The position numbers and the translations under genes are program-made. From positions 186,001-250,000 of the forward strand of contig OY969103.1 of the NCBI GenBank assembly GCA_963697915.1: a DNA stretch of 64,000 nucleotides, read 5' to 3'. Of the stretch, positions 32,315 to 40,464 are shown in pieces. The notes beneath the pieces were generated by a model, which was not told the DNA's origin, made no database searches, and worked only from the letters and a program-made list of their open reading frames with translations. Source of the stretch: VRUE01 sp963697915. GTDB lineage: Bacteria; Actinomycetota; Thermoleophilia; Solirubrobacterales; 70-9. Each line of letters begins with the position of its first letter. The stretch's first letter is position 1.

Positions 32315-33991
32315 TCAGGGGATCCGCTTGCGCAGCGGCGTCCGCCAGGAGGCGAACTCGCAGTTCGACCTGCGTCCCGAGCCAGCGCCCTGGATGCAAC
32401 GGTCGAAACCACCGCGGCCATCGAGCACGTCGTCGCCGCCGCGGCCGAGCAGGGTGTTGGCGCCGCCGTCGCCGATCAGGATGTCGGCGCCGGGGGAGCC
32501 CTCGATCTTCTCGACGCTGCTGCTGATGTGGCCGGCGTTGCAGCCGGGAACGCCAGGGTCGAGGACCGCGCCGCCGATCGTCGCCTTGACGTTGATGCCG
32601 CTGTTGCGGATGCGGGCGAAGGAGGCGCTGTCGTTGTTGCCGGGCCCACCGTCGAAGAGGTCGCCGTTGCAGGGCTGACCGCCGATCAAGAGGTCGTCGC
32701 CACCGCCGCCGACCATCCGCGCCGCGCCGCCCCCATGGCGGGGATGGAAGATGTTGACCCCGAAGAGGGCATCGTCGCCACCGCCGCCTTCGAGCGTGTC
32801 GGGGTCGCGGTCGTCGCCGCCGTAGAGCGTGTCGTCGGCGGGACCGCCGCGCAGCGTGTCGTTGCCGGCGCCGCCGTCGACCGTGGCGGAGATGCCCGAC
32901 GGGAAGCCGTCGGCGATCGCGAAGGTGTCGTCGCCGGCGCCGAGCGCGGCCTGGATCGAGCCGACGCGCCCCCGGCAGAAGACCGAGTTGGCGCCCCGGT
33001 CGCGCACGCAGACAGCGGGCTCCGGTTCGCCGAGCAGGACCTCGAGCTCGCCGCCGCCCTGCAGCATGTAGCCCTCGCCGACGGCGCTGACCGTGACGTT
33101 GTCGGACCCGTCGCTGCCAGTGACGATCAGGGCCGTGGCGCCGGTGATGCTGCTGATCAGCGCGACCGCGGTTCCGTGCCCCGAGCCGCCCGAGTTGCCG
33201 CAGGCGGTCTCGCTGGCGAAGCGGCCCGAGCAGGCGTCGTCGCCCGGCCCGCCGAACGCCTCGTCCCCGTCGCCGACCGCGAAGAGACGGTCGTCGCCCG
33301 GCCCGCCGTCGAGCCGGTTGGGGGCCGCCGAGCCGGTCAGGACGTCGTCGCCCGAGCCGCCCAGCACGTCCTCGACTTCGCCCAGCCGCTCGCCCTCGGC
33401 ACCGCTGACTACACCGCGACCGAGGTCGACCGTGACCGGGCCGCCGGCGCCTTTGTAGGAGGCGATGTCGTGGCCGCCGGGGCCGCCGTCGAGGCGGTCG
33501 TTGCCGGGCCCACCGTGGAGCACGTCGAGATCGCCGGCGCCGCCGGAGAGCGTGTCGTCGCCGACGCCGCCGTCGAGGTTGTCGCCGTCGCCGGGACCAC
33601 CGCTCAGGGTGTCGTTGCCGGTTTCGCCGATGAGGCGGTCCTTCCCCAGGCCGCCGTCGAGATCGTCGGAGCCGCGCCCGCCATACAGCGTGTCGTCGCC
33701 ATCCCCGCCCCGCAGCGCGTCGTTGCCGCGCTCACCGTAGAGCGTGTCGTTGCCGCCGCCGCCGCAGATCACGTCGTTGCCGCCGCCCCCGAAGACGACG
33801 TTGTCGGAGCCTCCGGCGAGGATCACGTCGTGTCCGGGAGTACCGGCGATCCGCGGGGCATTGGAGACGATCGTCGCCTTCTTGCCCGCGCATTTCGCCG
33901 GGGCGGCGTCGGCAGGGGCGGCGACCGCGGCCATGGCGCAGGCCACAAACAGAACGATTCCGATATGTGAACGCATAGCTCCGATTGCCAT
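32315..33991 (-). CDS. secreted RTX-type calcium-binding repeat protein
   Basis: A 558-residue exported protein. After a signal peptide (IGIVLFVACAMAAVAAPADA) come several runs of the glycine/aspartate nonapeptide GGxGxDxLx, for instance GGGGNDVICGGGGNDTLYG, RGNDALRGGDGDDTLYGG and GPGNDRLDGGPG, more in the middle and again near the C-terminus. These form calcium-filled beta-rolls. Between blocks is a domain of about 100 residues with TGATALIVTGSDGSDNVTVS. Two ATGs compete; 33991 is kept because AAAGGA lies three bases before it, while 33976 also has a close GGAG. No type I secretion genes are adjacent, as expected for a Sec-exported protein of a monoderm. The role could be adhesion or matrix, unproven. 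Confidence 0.88.
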   Translation of the reverse strand: MAIGAMRSHIGIVLFVACAMAAVAAPADAAPAKCAGKKATIVSNAPRIAGTPGHDVILAGGSDNVVFGGGGNDVICGGGGNDTLYGERGNDALRGGDGDDTLYGGRGSDDLDGGLGKDRLIGETGNDTLSGGPGDGDNLDGGVGDDTLSGGAGDLDVLHGGPGNDRLDGGPGGHDIASYKGAGGPVTVDLGRGVVSGAEGERLGEVEDVLGGSGDDVLTGSAAPNRLDGGPGDDRLFAVGDGDEAFGGPGDDACSGRFASETACGNSGGSGHGTAVALISSITGATALIVTGSDGSDNVTVSAVGEGYMLQGGGELEVLLGEPEPAVCVRDRGANSVFCRGRVGSIQAALGAGDDTFAIADGFPSGISATVDGGAGNDTLRGGPADDTLYGGDDRDPDTLEGGGGDDALFGVNIFHPRHGGGAARMVGGGGDDLLIGGQPCNGDLFDGGPGNNDSASFARIRNSGINVKATIGGAVLDPGVPGCNAGHISSSVEKIEGSPGADILIGDGGANTLLGRGGDDVLDGRGGFDRCIQGAGSGRRSNCEFASWRTPLRKRIP

Positions 33992-34117
33992 CGGTCCTTT
34001 GCTCGGCCAACTTGAGAGCGAGCCTCTCCCCGGCTCGCTCTACGACAAGGCAAGAACCCGAAGGAGTTCCCTAGAACTCCACCCCACCACCTGGGTTCTG
34101 CCGTCCCTGGCAGTCCC

Positions 34118-36376
34118 TCAAGGTAGCGAGTCGGTGTCGCGGCCGGGCTGAAAGGCGCGCAGGCGCAGCGAGTTGGTGACCACGAAAACGCTTGAGAAAG
34201 CCATTGCCGCGCCCGCGATCAGCGGGTTGAGGAGGCCGGCCGCGGCGAGCGGCAGCGCCGCGACGTTGTAGGCGAAGGCCCAGAAGAGGTTGCCCTTGAT
34301 CGTCCCCAGGGTGCGCCGCGAGAGGCGGATCGCGTCGCCGACCGCGCGCGGGTCGCCCGAGACGAGAGTCAGGTCAGAGGCCTCGATCGCGACGTCGGTC
34401 CCGGTCCCGATCGCGAGGCCGAGGTCGGCCTGGACCAGCGCCGGGGCGTCGTTGACCCCGTCGCCGACCATCGCCACGACCCGGCCCTCGCCCTGGAGTC
34501 GCTCGACGACCGCCGCCTTCTCGGCCGGCAGCACTTCGGCGATCACCTCCTCGATCCCGACCTCAGCCGCGACCGCCCGCGCGGTCGCCTCGTTGTCGCC
34601 GGTCAGGAGCACCGGCCGCAGGCCGAGCTCGACCAGCTGCGCGACTGCCGCGGCGCTGGTCGGCTTGACCGTGTCGGCGACGACGACGAGAGCGCGAAGC
34701 GTCCCGTCCCAACCGACCGCGATCGTCGTCTGCCCAAGCGCTTCCGCCTCCTCGCGGGCGGCCGCCAGCTCCGCCGGCGGGTGCATCGCCCAGTCGGCGA
34801 GGAAGGCGACCCGGCCGACGACGACCGCGTGCCCCTCGACCACGCCCTGGACCCCGAGGCCGGGGTGGCTGGTGAAATCGGCAACCGCCGGCAAACCGGA
34901 CAGCTGGCGCTTGGCGTGCGCGGCGATCGCCTCGGCGATCGGGTGCTCAGAGGCATCCTCGACGGCCCCGGCGAGGCGCAGGACCTCGGCCTCCTCGGCG
35001 CCCTCGGCGAGGTGGATCCCGACCACCGCCATCTCCCCCGTCGTCACGGTGCCGGTCTTGTCGAGGACGACGGTGTCGATCCGCCGCGTCGACTCGAGCA
35101 CCTCCGGCCCCTTGATCAGGAGGCCGAGCTGGGCGCCGCGACCGGTGCCGACCAGCAGCGCCGTCGGCGTCGCCAGGCCGAGCGCGCAGGGGCAGGCGAT
35201 GATCAGGACGGCGACCGCGGCGGTAAAGGCGAAGGTCAGCCCGGCCTCGTTGCCGAGCCAGAAGCCGAGGGTGCCGGCGGCGAGCGCGATCACGATCGGG
35301 ACGAAGACGGCGCTGACCCGGTCGGCGAGGCGCTGCACCGGCGCCTTGCCGCTCTGCGCCTCGGTGACCAGGCGGGCGATCTGGGCGATGGCGGTGTCCT
35401 CCCCGATCCGGGTGGCGCGGACCACCAGCCGGCCGCCGACGTTGATCGTCGCGCCGACGACCTCGTCGCCGGGCCCGACCTCGACCGGGACCGACTCGCC
35501 GGTGAGCAGCGCCTGGTCGACCGCCGAGGAGCCGCTCTCGACAATGCCGTCGGTTGCGATCTTCTCGCCGGGGCGGACGAGGAAGAGGTCGCCGGCGGCG
35601 AGGCGCTCGACCGGCACACGGCTCTCGTTGCCTTCGGCGTCGAGGACCGCGACGTCCTTGGCGCCGAGGTCGAGCAGGGCCTCCAGGGCGGCACCGGCGC
35701 GGCGCTTGGCCCGTTCCTCGAAGTAGCGGCCGGCGAGGATGAAGGTGGTGACGACCGCGGCGACCTCGAGGTAGATGTGGTCGGAGGCGGCACCGCGCTC
35801 GGTGATCAGCTCGAAGGGCATCGTCATCCCCGGCGTCCCCGCGTCGAGGAAGAAGAGGGCGACGACCGACCAGCCCCAGGCGGCGAGGGTGCCGACCGAG
35901 ATCAGGGTGTCCATCGTCGTGGCGCCGTGACGGAGGTTCAGCCAGGCCGCCCGGTGGAACGGCCAGCCGGCCCAGAGGACGACCGGGGTGGCGAGCTGCA
36001 GGGCCAGCCACTGCCAGTTCTCGAACTGCAGCGGCTCGATCATCGAGAGCAGCAGGACCGGCAGCGAGAGCGTCGCGGCGAAGATCAGGCGGCGGCGCAG
36101 GTCGGCGGTGGGGTCGTCCTCCGTCGCCTCCGCGGCGCCGCCGTCGGCAGCGGGAAGCGAGGCGCTGTAGCCGGTCTCCCCCACCGCGTCGACCAGCTCC
36201 TGGGCCTCCACCTGCCCGGGGTCGAAGCTGACCGTGGCCTGCTCGGTGGCGAAGTTGACCGTGGCCTCGACGCCCTCGATCTGGTTGAGGCGCTTCTCGA
36301 CCCGGTTCGCGCACGAGGAGCAGGTCATGCCCTCGATCGGGAGGTTGACCCGCTCGGCTTTGACCGCCCCCGTCAT
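34118..36376 (-). CDS. copA: copper-translocating P-type ATPase
   Basis: A 752-residue P1B-type ATPase. There is one N-terminal heavy-metal-binding domain with GMTCSSC (residues 16-22), then eight membrane helices. The transport motif is CPCALG (Cys395, Cys397), the phosphorylated aspartate is Asp439 in DKTGTVTTG, the HP motif is SEHPIAEAI, and the hinge is MVGDGVNDAPAL. The CPC motif and CxxC domain indicate Cu(I) export; silver is also possible. The gene overlaps its upstream neighbour by four bases (ATGA) and lies downstream of a CsoR-type operator, so it should be induced by copper. A Zn/Cd role is unlikely because of the CPC motif and the CsoR context. Confidence 0.93.
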   Translation of the reverse strand: MTGAVKAERVNLPIEGMTCSSCANRVEKRLNQIEGVEATVNFATEQATVSFDPGQVEAQELVDAVGETGYSASLPAADGGAAEATEDDPTADLRRRLIFAATLSLPVLLLSMIEPLQFENWQWLALQLATPVVLWAGWPFHRAAWLNLRHGATTMDTLISVGTLAAWGWSVVALFFLDAGTPGMTMPFELITERGAASDHIYLEVAAVVTTFILAGRYFEERAKRRAGAALEALLDLGAKDVAVLDAEGNESRVPVERLAAGDLFLVRPGEKIATDGIVESGSSAVDQALLTGESVPVEVGPGDEVVGATINVGGRLVVRATRIGEDTAIAQIARLVTEAQSGKAPVQRLADRVSAVFVPIVIALAAGTLGFWLGNEAGLTFAFTAAVAVLIIACPCALGLATPTALLVGTGRGAQLGLLIKGPEVLESTRRIDTVVLDKTGTVTTGEMAVVGIHLAEGAEEAEVLRLAGAVEDASEHPIAEAIAAHAKRQLSGLPAVADFTSHPGLGVQGVVEGHAVVVGRVAFLADWAMHPPAELAAAREEAEALGQTTIAVGWDGTLRALVVVADTVKPTSAAAVAQLVELGLRPVLLTGDNEATARAVAAEVGIEEVIAEVLPAEKAAVVERLQGEGRVVAMVGDGVNDAPALVQADLGLAIGTGTDVAIEASDLTLVSGDPRAVGDAIRLSRRTLGTIKGNLFWAFAYNVAALPLAAAGLLNPLIAGAAMAFSSVFVVTNSLRLRAFQPGRDTDSLP

Positions 36377-37242
36377 CGCGGCACCGTCACCGTGAACCGC
36401 GCCGTCCGCACCGCGCCGTCGTGCTTGAACTGCAGGTAGAGGCGGTAGCGGGCGGCGGTCGGGAAGGTCGCCTCGTGGGCGGCGCCCTCGGGGTGGACGT
36501 GGAGGAAGGCGAGGTCGCCCTCGCGCAGGGCGACGAGGTGGCCCTTGGCGCCGAGGTAGTTCTCGAGGTCGGTGACCTCCTCCCCGTCCTTGCTGACAAC
36601 GAAGCGGAGCGCCGCGGGCGCGCCGGCATGTGGGTGGTCGCTCCGCAGGCGCACCTCGTAGCCGTCGACGCGATCGACGGCGGTGTCAGCCGGGAAGGGC
36701 TGGGGCTCGAAGCGACCCGGGGCGAAGAGATCGCTGGCCAGGGTGTGGTCATCGCCCTCGACCGCGAAGTCGGCGAAGACCCGGTAGACGCCGGCCGCGG
36801 GCAGCGTCAGCGGCGTGGCCCAGGTGCCGGCGGCGTCGATCTCGGGATGCAGGTGTTGGAAGTGGGCGCCGTCGCGACGGACGAGGATCAGGTGCATGTC
36901 GCGTTCGTGACGCCGGTCGAAATCGCGCACGGTCGCGCCCTCCGCGTCCTCGATCCGGAAGCGCAGCTCGCCGGCTTTGCCGGGCTCCATCCGGGCCGGC
37001 GCGAGGCGCAGCGAGTAGCCGCTTTCGGCGACCCCGAGCCCGGCCGGCGCGTGCGCGTCCTCCTCGGTGGCCGCGCCCTCCTCGGGGTGCGCGGCCACCT
37101 CGGCGTGCCCACCCGCCTCCTCCTGATGAGACCCCCCCGCGTCGGTGTCGGCGGGCTCGAATGCCGAGCCCAGCCCGAAGGCGATCGCGAAGATCGCGAC
37201 CAACCCGAGGCCGAAGGTGGCAATGCGCGTCTTTCCATTCAT
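36373..37242 (-). CDS. His-rich membrane-anchored protein of the copper operon
   Basis: A 289-residue protein with one N-terminal membrane segment (IATFGLGLVAIFAIAFGLGS) and a following His/Glu-rich linker with HQEEAGGHAEVAAHPEE. Two domains then repeat a similar beta fold, each with a His cluster: ERDMHLILVRRDG and HFQHLHPEID in the first, KGHLVALREGDLAFLHVHPE in the second. The paired HxHxE/D clusters look like an extracytoplasmic metal-binding site. Proteins of this type are found beside copA in actinobacteria; a role as copper chaperone or scavenger is inferred from this context. The frame is open to 37317, but ATG 37242 is the better start because upstream would cross the CsoR operator. 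Confidence 0.78.
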   Translation of the reverse strand: MNGKTRIATFGLGLVAIFAIAFGLGSAFEPADTDAGGSHQEEAGGHAEVAAHPEEGAATEEDAHAPAGLGVAESGYSLRLAPARMEPGKAGELRFRIEDAEGATVRDFDRRHERDMHLILVRRDGAHFQHLHPEIDAAGTWATPLTLPAAGVYRVFADFAVEGDDHTLASDLFAPGRFEPQPFPADTAVDRVDGYEVRLRSDHPHAGAPAALRFVVSKDGEEVTDLENYLGAKGHLVALREGDLAFLHVHPEGAAHEATFPTAARYRLYLQFKHDGAVRTARFTVTVPR

Positions 37243-37259
37243 CACAAGCACCGTAGCAA

Positions 37260-37276
37260 ATACCCCCATGGGGTAT
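37260..37276. promoter_or_regulatory. CsoR-type copper operator
   Basis: A 17-bp inverted repeat, ATACCCC-CAT-GGGGTAT, lies between the two divergent transcription units. It has the TACCCC/GGGGTA arms typical of CsoR/RcnR-family operators, in the right place to control both csoR and the copper-export operon. The distance to the start codons is 34 bp (csoR) and 18 bp (the His-rich gene). Confidence 0.8.
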
Positions 37277-37310
37277 CCTCCAACAGGAGTTTGACCCCGA
37301 AAGGAACGAG

Positions 37311-37607
37311 ATGGCAAAGCACCCCGCCCACCCCGGCTACATCGCCGACAAGGACAAGATCAGGAACCGCCTGCGCCGCATCTCCGGCCAGGTCGGCGGC
37401 CTCGAGCGGATGGTCGATGAGGAGCGCTACTGCATCGACATCCTCACCCAGATCTCCGCCACCCAGGCGGCGCTCGACAAGGTCGCGCTGGAGCTGCTCG
37501 GCGAGCACGCCCGCCACTGCGTCGTCGGCGCCGAGGCCCCGGGCGACCGCGAGGAGCTGACCGAGGAGATGATGGGCGCCGTCGCCCGCCTCCTGCGCAG
37601 CCGCTAG
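37311..37607 (+). CDS. csoR: CsoR-family copper-sensing repressor
   Basis: A 98-residue all-helical repressor of the CsoR/RcnR (DUF156) family. The Cu(I) ligand set is present: Cys41 (EERYCIDIL), His66 and Cys70 (GEHARHC), spaced as in mycobacterial CsoR. The first helices RNRLRRISGQVGGLERMVDE carry the usual DNA-contacting Arg/Gln residues. On binding Cu(I), CsoR leaves its operator and the efflux genes are expressed. The ribosome site GAAAGGA lies five bases before ATG 37311. The operator at 37260 and the divergent copA operon complete the module. Confidence 0.92.
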   Translation: MAKHPAHPGYIADKDKIRNRLRRISGQVGGLERMVDEERYCIDILTQISATQAALDKVALELLGEHARHCVVGAEAPGDREELTEEMMGAVARLLRSR

Positions 37608-37617
37608 ATCCGCGGTC

Positions 37618-38799
37618 TCAGCGCTGGAGGTCGCCCTGCGCGGACGCGGGGTTGCTTGCGCCTTTTGAGCCCTCGTCGCTGGCGAGGCCGGCGAGGGCGA
37701 GGGTGCCGTCCGCTTCGATCGTCGCGGTGGCGACGACGGACTCGCCGATCTTCATCGCGCCGGCCTTGATCTCGGCGGGGACCGTGAGGGTGAGGTCGTC
37801 TTCGCTCCCGCGGAGATCGTCGGCGGAGAGAAGCAGCTGACCCGTCGCCGGGCAGAGCGCCGTGATGATGCCGGCGAGGTCTACGTAGGTGGCGGGCTCG
37901 GGTTCGGTCGCGAGCGAGCGCTGGACGACGATGCGCCTCGGCTCGGGCGGAGGCGCCAGCGCGGGGTCGGGAACGCAGCTCGGGGCCGGTTCCGAGGGGG
38001 TCGGCGCGGTCCTCACAGGCGGCGGCTCCTGGATCGCGACGCCGACGGTCGCGTACGCGCCGAGCTCGGGGAGCGCCGGGGTCGGCGCGGGCGGCACGCG
38101 AACCAGGATCGAGGAGCCGCGGCCGGACACCGTGTAGGCCGGATCGGCGGGGTCGGCGTCGACGTAGGTGACGACTCCGCGGAGGCTGGCCCGCGAGCCG
38201 GAGCCGGTCCTCTTTCGCTCGAGCTCGGCGAAGGTGTTGTTGTCCAGCGGCTCGGCCTCGACCGCGAGCTTCGTACCGGGCTGGGGCAGCTTCGCGACGT
38301 GGACCGAGACCAGCTCGCCGCCGGCGATCGCCATCGTGTAGCTGCCGGCGGCCGGGTTGGCGTGGACGACGATGCCCCCGAGCTGCTGCGCTTCGGTGAG
38401 CTCCTCTTCAGGCGCCCCTTCGACAGGCTTATCGCTGGCCGGCGGCCCGCTGGCGATCGGCTCTTCGGGGAGAGGCTCCGGCGTGAGCTCTCCGAGGGGC
38501 GCCGGTTCGAACGGCACGGATTCTTCCGTCCGCGATTCAGGTTCGGCCAGGGCGCCGGCTTCAGGCGCGGGCTCAGGGGCGGGCTCGGGCGCCGGCGGGG
38601 ACACCGGCTCCGGCGCGGGCGCCGCTACGGCGAGGATCTGCCGTGCCCCGGTCGCCAGCGAGCCATCGGTGCCGGGCCCGATCGCCACGCCGAGGAAGAG
38701 GCCGAAGCCGAGCGCCATCGCGCTCAGCGGCGCTGCCCAGCGCCGATCGGTGACCACCAGCGAGACAGAGCGCAGGACCGCGTCGCGGAGGCGGATCAC
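37618..38799 (-). CDS. Pro-rich single-pass membrane protein, last gene of the pst operon
   Basis: A 393-residue protein. One membrane segment near the N-terminus (APLSAMALGFGLFLGVAIG, about residues 24-42) is followed by a long Pro/Glu/Ala-rich linker (PAPEPVSPPAPEPAPEPAP) and a beta-rich extracellular region with SLRGVVTYVDADPADPAYTV, VVHANPAAGSYTMAIAGGEL and ATYVDLAGIITALCPATGQL, resembling DUF5666/OB-like repeats. Start GTG 38799 overlaps the preceding stop by four bases (GTGA). No catalytic motif is visible. Position as the eighth gene of the phosphate-uptake operon suggests an envelope role under phosphate control, which is inference. Confidence 0.72.
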   Translation of the reverse strand: MIRLRDAVLRSVSLVVTDRRWAAPLSAMALGFGLFLGVAIGPGTDGSLATGARQILAVAAPAPEPVSPPAPEPAPEPAPEAGALAEPESRTEESVPFEPAPLGELTPEPLPEEPIASGPPASDKPVEGAPEEELTEAQQLGGIVVHANPAAGSYTMAIAGGELVSVHVAKLPQPGTKLAVEAEPLDNNTFAELERKRTGSGSRASLRGVVTYVDADPADPAYTVSGRGSSILVRVPPAPTPALPELGAYATVGVAIQEPPPVRTAPTPSEPAPSCVPDPALAPPPEPRRIVVQRSLATEPEPATYVDLAGIITALCPATGQLLLSADDLRGSEDDLTLTVPAEIKAGAMKIGESVVATATIEADGTLALAGLASDEGSKGASNPASAQGDLQR

Positions 38800-39125
38800 G
38801 CGCCGGTCCCGGCCTTCGCCCGCGGCATCAGGTCCTTGCCGCACTGCCAGCAGAAGACGGCGCCGCGGGCGTAGAGGGCGCCGCAGTTGCCGCAAGCGCC
38901 GGCGGCGCCGGCTTGATCGAGGCGCAACAGGCGCTCGACCTCGGCCAGCTCGGCGTCGACCTGCTGCAGGTTCGCCGCCTGCCTGGTCAGCACGTCGAGG
39001 CGGAAGTGATCGCGGATCGCCATCTCATAGGTCATCCCGCCGAGGTCCCACTGCAGCTCGGCGAGCCGTGCCGAGAGCTGCTCGCGGCGCTGCTCGAGCT
39101 CGGCGACCGTCCGCTCACCGCTCAT
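38796..39125 (-). CDS. small coiled-coil protein with C-terminal zinc ribbon
   Basis: A 109-residue protein. The first 70 residues are a long charged helix (RTVAELEQRREQLSARLAELQ, split around position 25; QQVDAELAEVERLLRLDQ). The C-terminus has a double CxxC zinc ribbon, ACGNCGALYARGAVFCWQCGKDL. It overlaps both neighbours by four bases (ATGA at each end). The design, helix plus zinc ribbon, is common in adaptor proteins. The next gene upstream in the operon also has a zinc ribbon, so the two may interact. Confidence 0.75.
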   Translation of the reverse strand: MSGERTVAELEQRREQLSARLAELQWDLGGMTYEMAIRDHFRLDVLTRQAANLQQVDAELAEVERLLRLDQAGAAGACGNCGALYARGAVFCWQCGKDLMPRAKAGTGA

Positions 39126-39721
39126 TCGAGCGTCACCCCTCCGCTGCCGCCACCGGGGGCCTTGCTGTCTTCGGGCGGCGGCGCGCCCGGCGTGGCGATT
39201 TCGTCGGGCAGCTTGGCGCTTTCCTCGGCGTACTCCTCGCCGGTCTTGCCCTGCAGCGCTTCGAGCTGTTCGTCGCTCGCGACGGGAGCGTTGCCGGTGC
39301 CAGCACTGCCGCCGGCGGTCGCCTTCTCCTTCGCGCCGGACCGACCGCCGGTGGCGGCTTCGCTGGCCTTGCCGCCGCCACTGCCGACCCCCCGCCCTTC
39401 CGCGCTCGCTCCGCCGCCCGGCGATTCGGCGGCGGGAACCGTCACCACCTGCGGCGCCGCGACCTGCTCCTCGCCACCACTGCCGCGGCCGATCAGGACG
39501 CCGATCAGCAGCATCACACCGAGCACGGCGATGCCGCCCGCGGCCGCCAGCGGCGCGTAGTCGCGCTCCGGCCGGGGAGGTTGCGGCTGCTCCTGCGCTG
39601 CCGGCACCCGTGCCTCTTCGTGGCGGCGGAAGTCGATTCGCGCCTCGCCTCGCCGCTGACCGCAGTTGAGGCAGTAGCGCTGGTCCTCGGCAAGCGCCGC
39701 GCCGCAGCTCGAGCAGCTCAC
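39122..39721 (-). CDS. zinc-ribbon membrane protein
   Basis: A 199-residue protein. The N-terminus is a zinc ribbon (MSCSSCGAALAEDQRYCLNCG), followed by a short linker, one membrane helix (LAAAGGIAVLGVMLLIGVLI, about residues 57-77) and an extracellular low-complexity Gly/Ala/Ser-rich stretch. The end contains EQLEALQGKTGEEYAEESA. The ribbon is inside and the tail outside. It overlaps both neighbours by four bases. Function is unknown; the layout is that of a membrane-linked sensor or scaffold. Confidence 0.75.
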   Translation of the reverse strand: MSCSSCGAALAEDQRYCLNCGQRRGEARIDFRRHEEARVPAAQEQPQPPRPERDYAPLAAAGGIAVLGVMLLIGVLIGRGSGGEEQVAAPQVVTVPAAESPGGGASAEGRGVGSGGGKASEAATGGRSGAKEKATAGGSAGTGNAPVASDEQLEALQGKTGEEYAEESAKLPDEIATPGAPPPEDSKAPGGGSGGVTLE

Positions 39722-40464
39722 TCGCCCGCCCCCGGCAGCGTCGGATAGGCGGTGACCTCGACCTCGGCGCTGCGCGGATCGCCGATGAAGTAGATGTTGT
39801 AGGGGAGCGGTTTCCGCTCCGGCTCGATGTTTTCGATCGCGCCGCGGCCGGCGGCGACGACCTCCCCGCCCCGGCGGGCGACGGCGTAGAGGAGCAGCCG
39901 CTCGTTGCGCTCGTTACTGCGATTCTCGACGTTGCCGCCGGCGACGACGCCGGAGTAGGGGTCGCCGTCGAGTTGCGGCTCGCCAACCCTGAACTCGGGA
40001 ATCGCGCCGCCGAAAGCCGTACCCCCCTCCCCCACGGTGACCTCGACCCGCCGCGGCTCGCTCGTCGCCAGCACCTGGTCGTGAACCCAGACCGCGTCGC
40101 CGTTTGCCGCGACGAAGGGAATCGCGGTCAGGGCCGTCTCCAGGCCTGGCAGCGTGTTGCTGTAGACGCTCTTGCCGTTCGTGTCGCGGACGTCGATCGC
40201 GATCGGCACGTCGATGAGATCGCGACCCGAGGAGTTGTGAACCTCGACGACGACGGCGTCGCCGGCTTCGTCGCTGATCACCGTGGCCGAGCGGACCTCG
40301 ACCTCCCTGCTCGGCCGCGCGATCTCCAGCCCCTTCTCCTCCTGCACCGGCCCGAGCTCGGCGCCGATCCTGGCGCTCTTGTCCTGGGTCGATTCGCAGC
40401 CGCTCGCGACCAGGGCGACCCCGGCGAGCGCGGCGACGAGCGGGAAGGCCCGGGGCGGCATCAT
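39718..40464 (-). CDS. lipoprotein with FxLYD-like beta domains
   Basis: A 248-residue lipoprotein. The signal ends at a lipobox (ALVASGCES, Cys about 23). The body has two Ig-like/FxLYD-type beta domains: VEVHNSSGRDLIDVPIAIDV with VYSNTLPGLETALTAIPF, and GNVENRSNERNERLLLYAVA with the PLPYNIYFIGD end. Such domains are extracellular adaptors. Start ATG 40464 overlaps the end of pstB by four bases. Its position directly after the ABC transporter suggests a periplasm-side accessory of phosphate uptake, but it has no phosphate-binding motif. Confidence 0.75.
   Translation of the reverse strand: MMPPRAFPLVAALAGVALVASGCESTQDKSARIGAELGPVQEEKGLEIARPSREVEVRSATVISDEAGDAVVVEVHNSSGRDLIDVPIAIDVRDTNGKSVYSNTLPGLETALTAIPFVAANGDAVWVHDQVLATSEPRRVEVTVGEGGTAFGGAIPEFRVGEPQLDGDPYSGVVAGGNVENRSNERNERLLLYAVARRGGEVVAAGRGAIENIEPERKPLPYNIYFIGDPRSAEVEVTAYPTLPGAGE

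Noticed and set aside
32315..33991. Type I secretion toxin (hemolysin) reading of the RTX-repeat protein
   Set aside because: It has a Sec signal peptide, no pore-forming or protease domain and no secretion genes nearby.
34781..36439. A 552-codon plus-strand frame opposite copA
   Set aside because: The minus strand has every P-type ATPase motif in order; the plus frame is Asp/Arg/Gly-rich shadow sequence.
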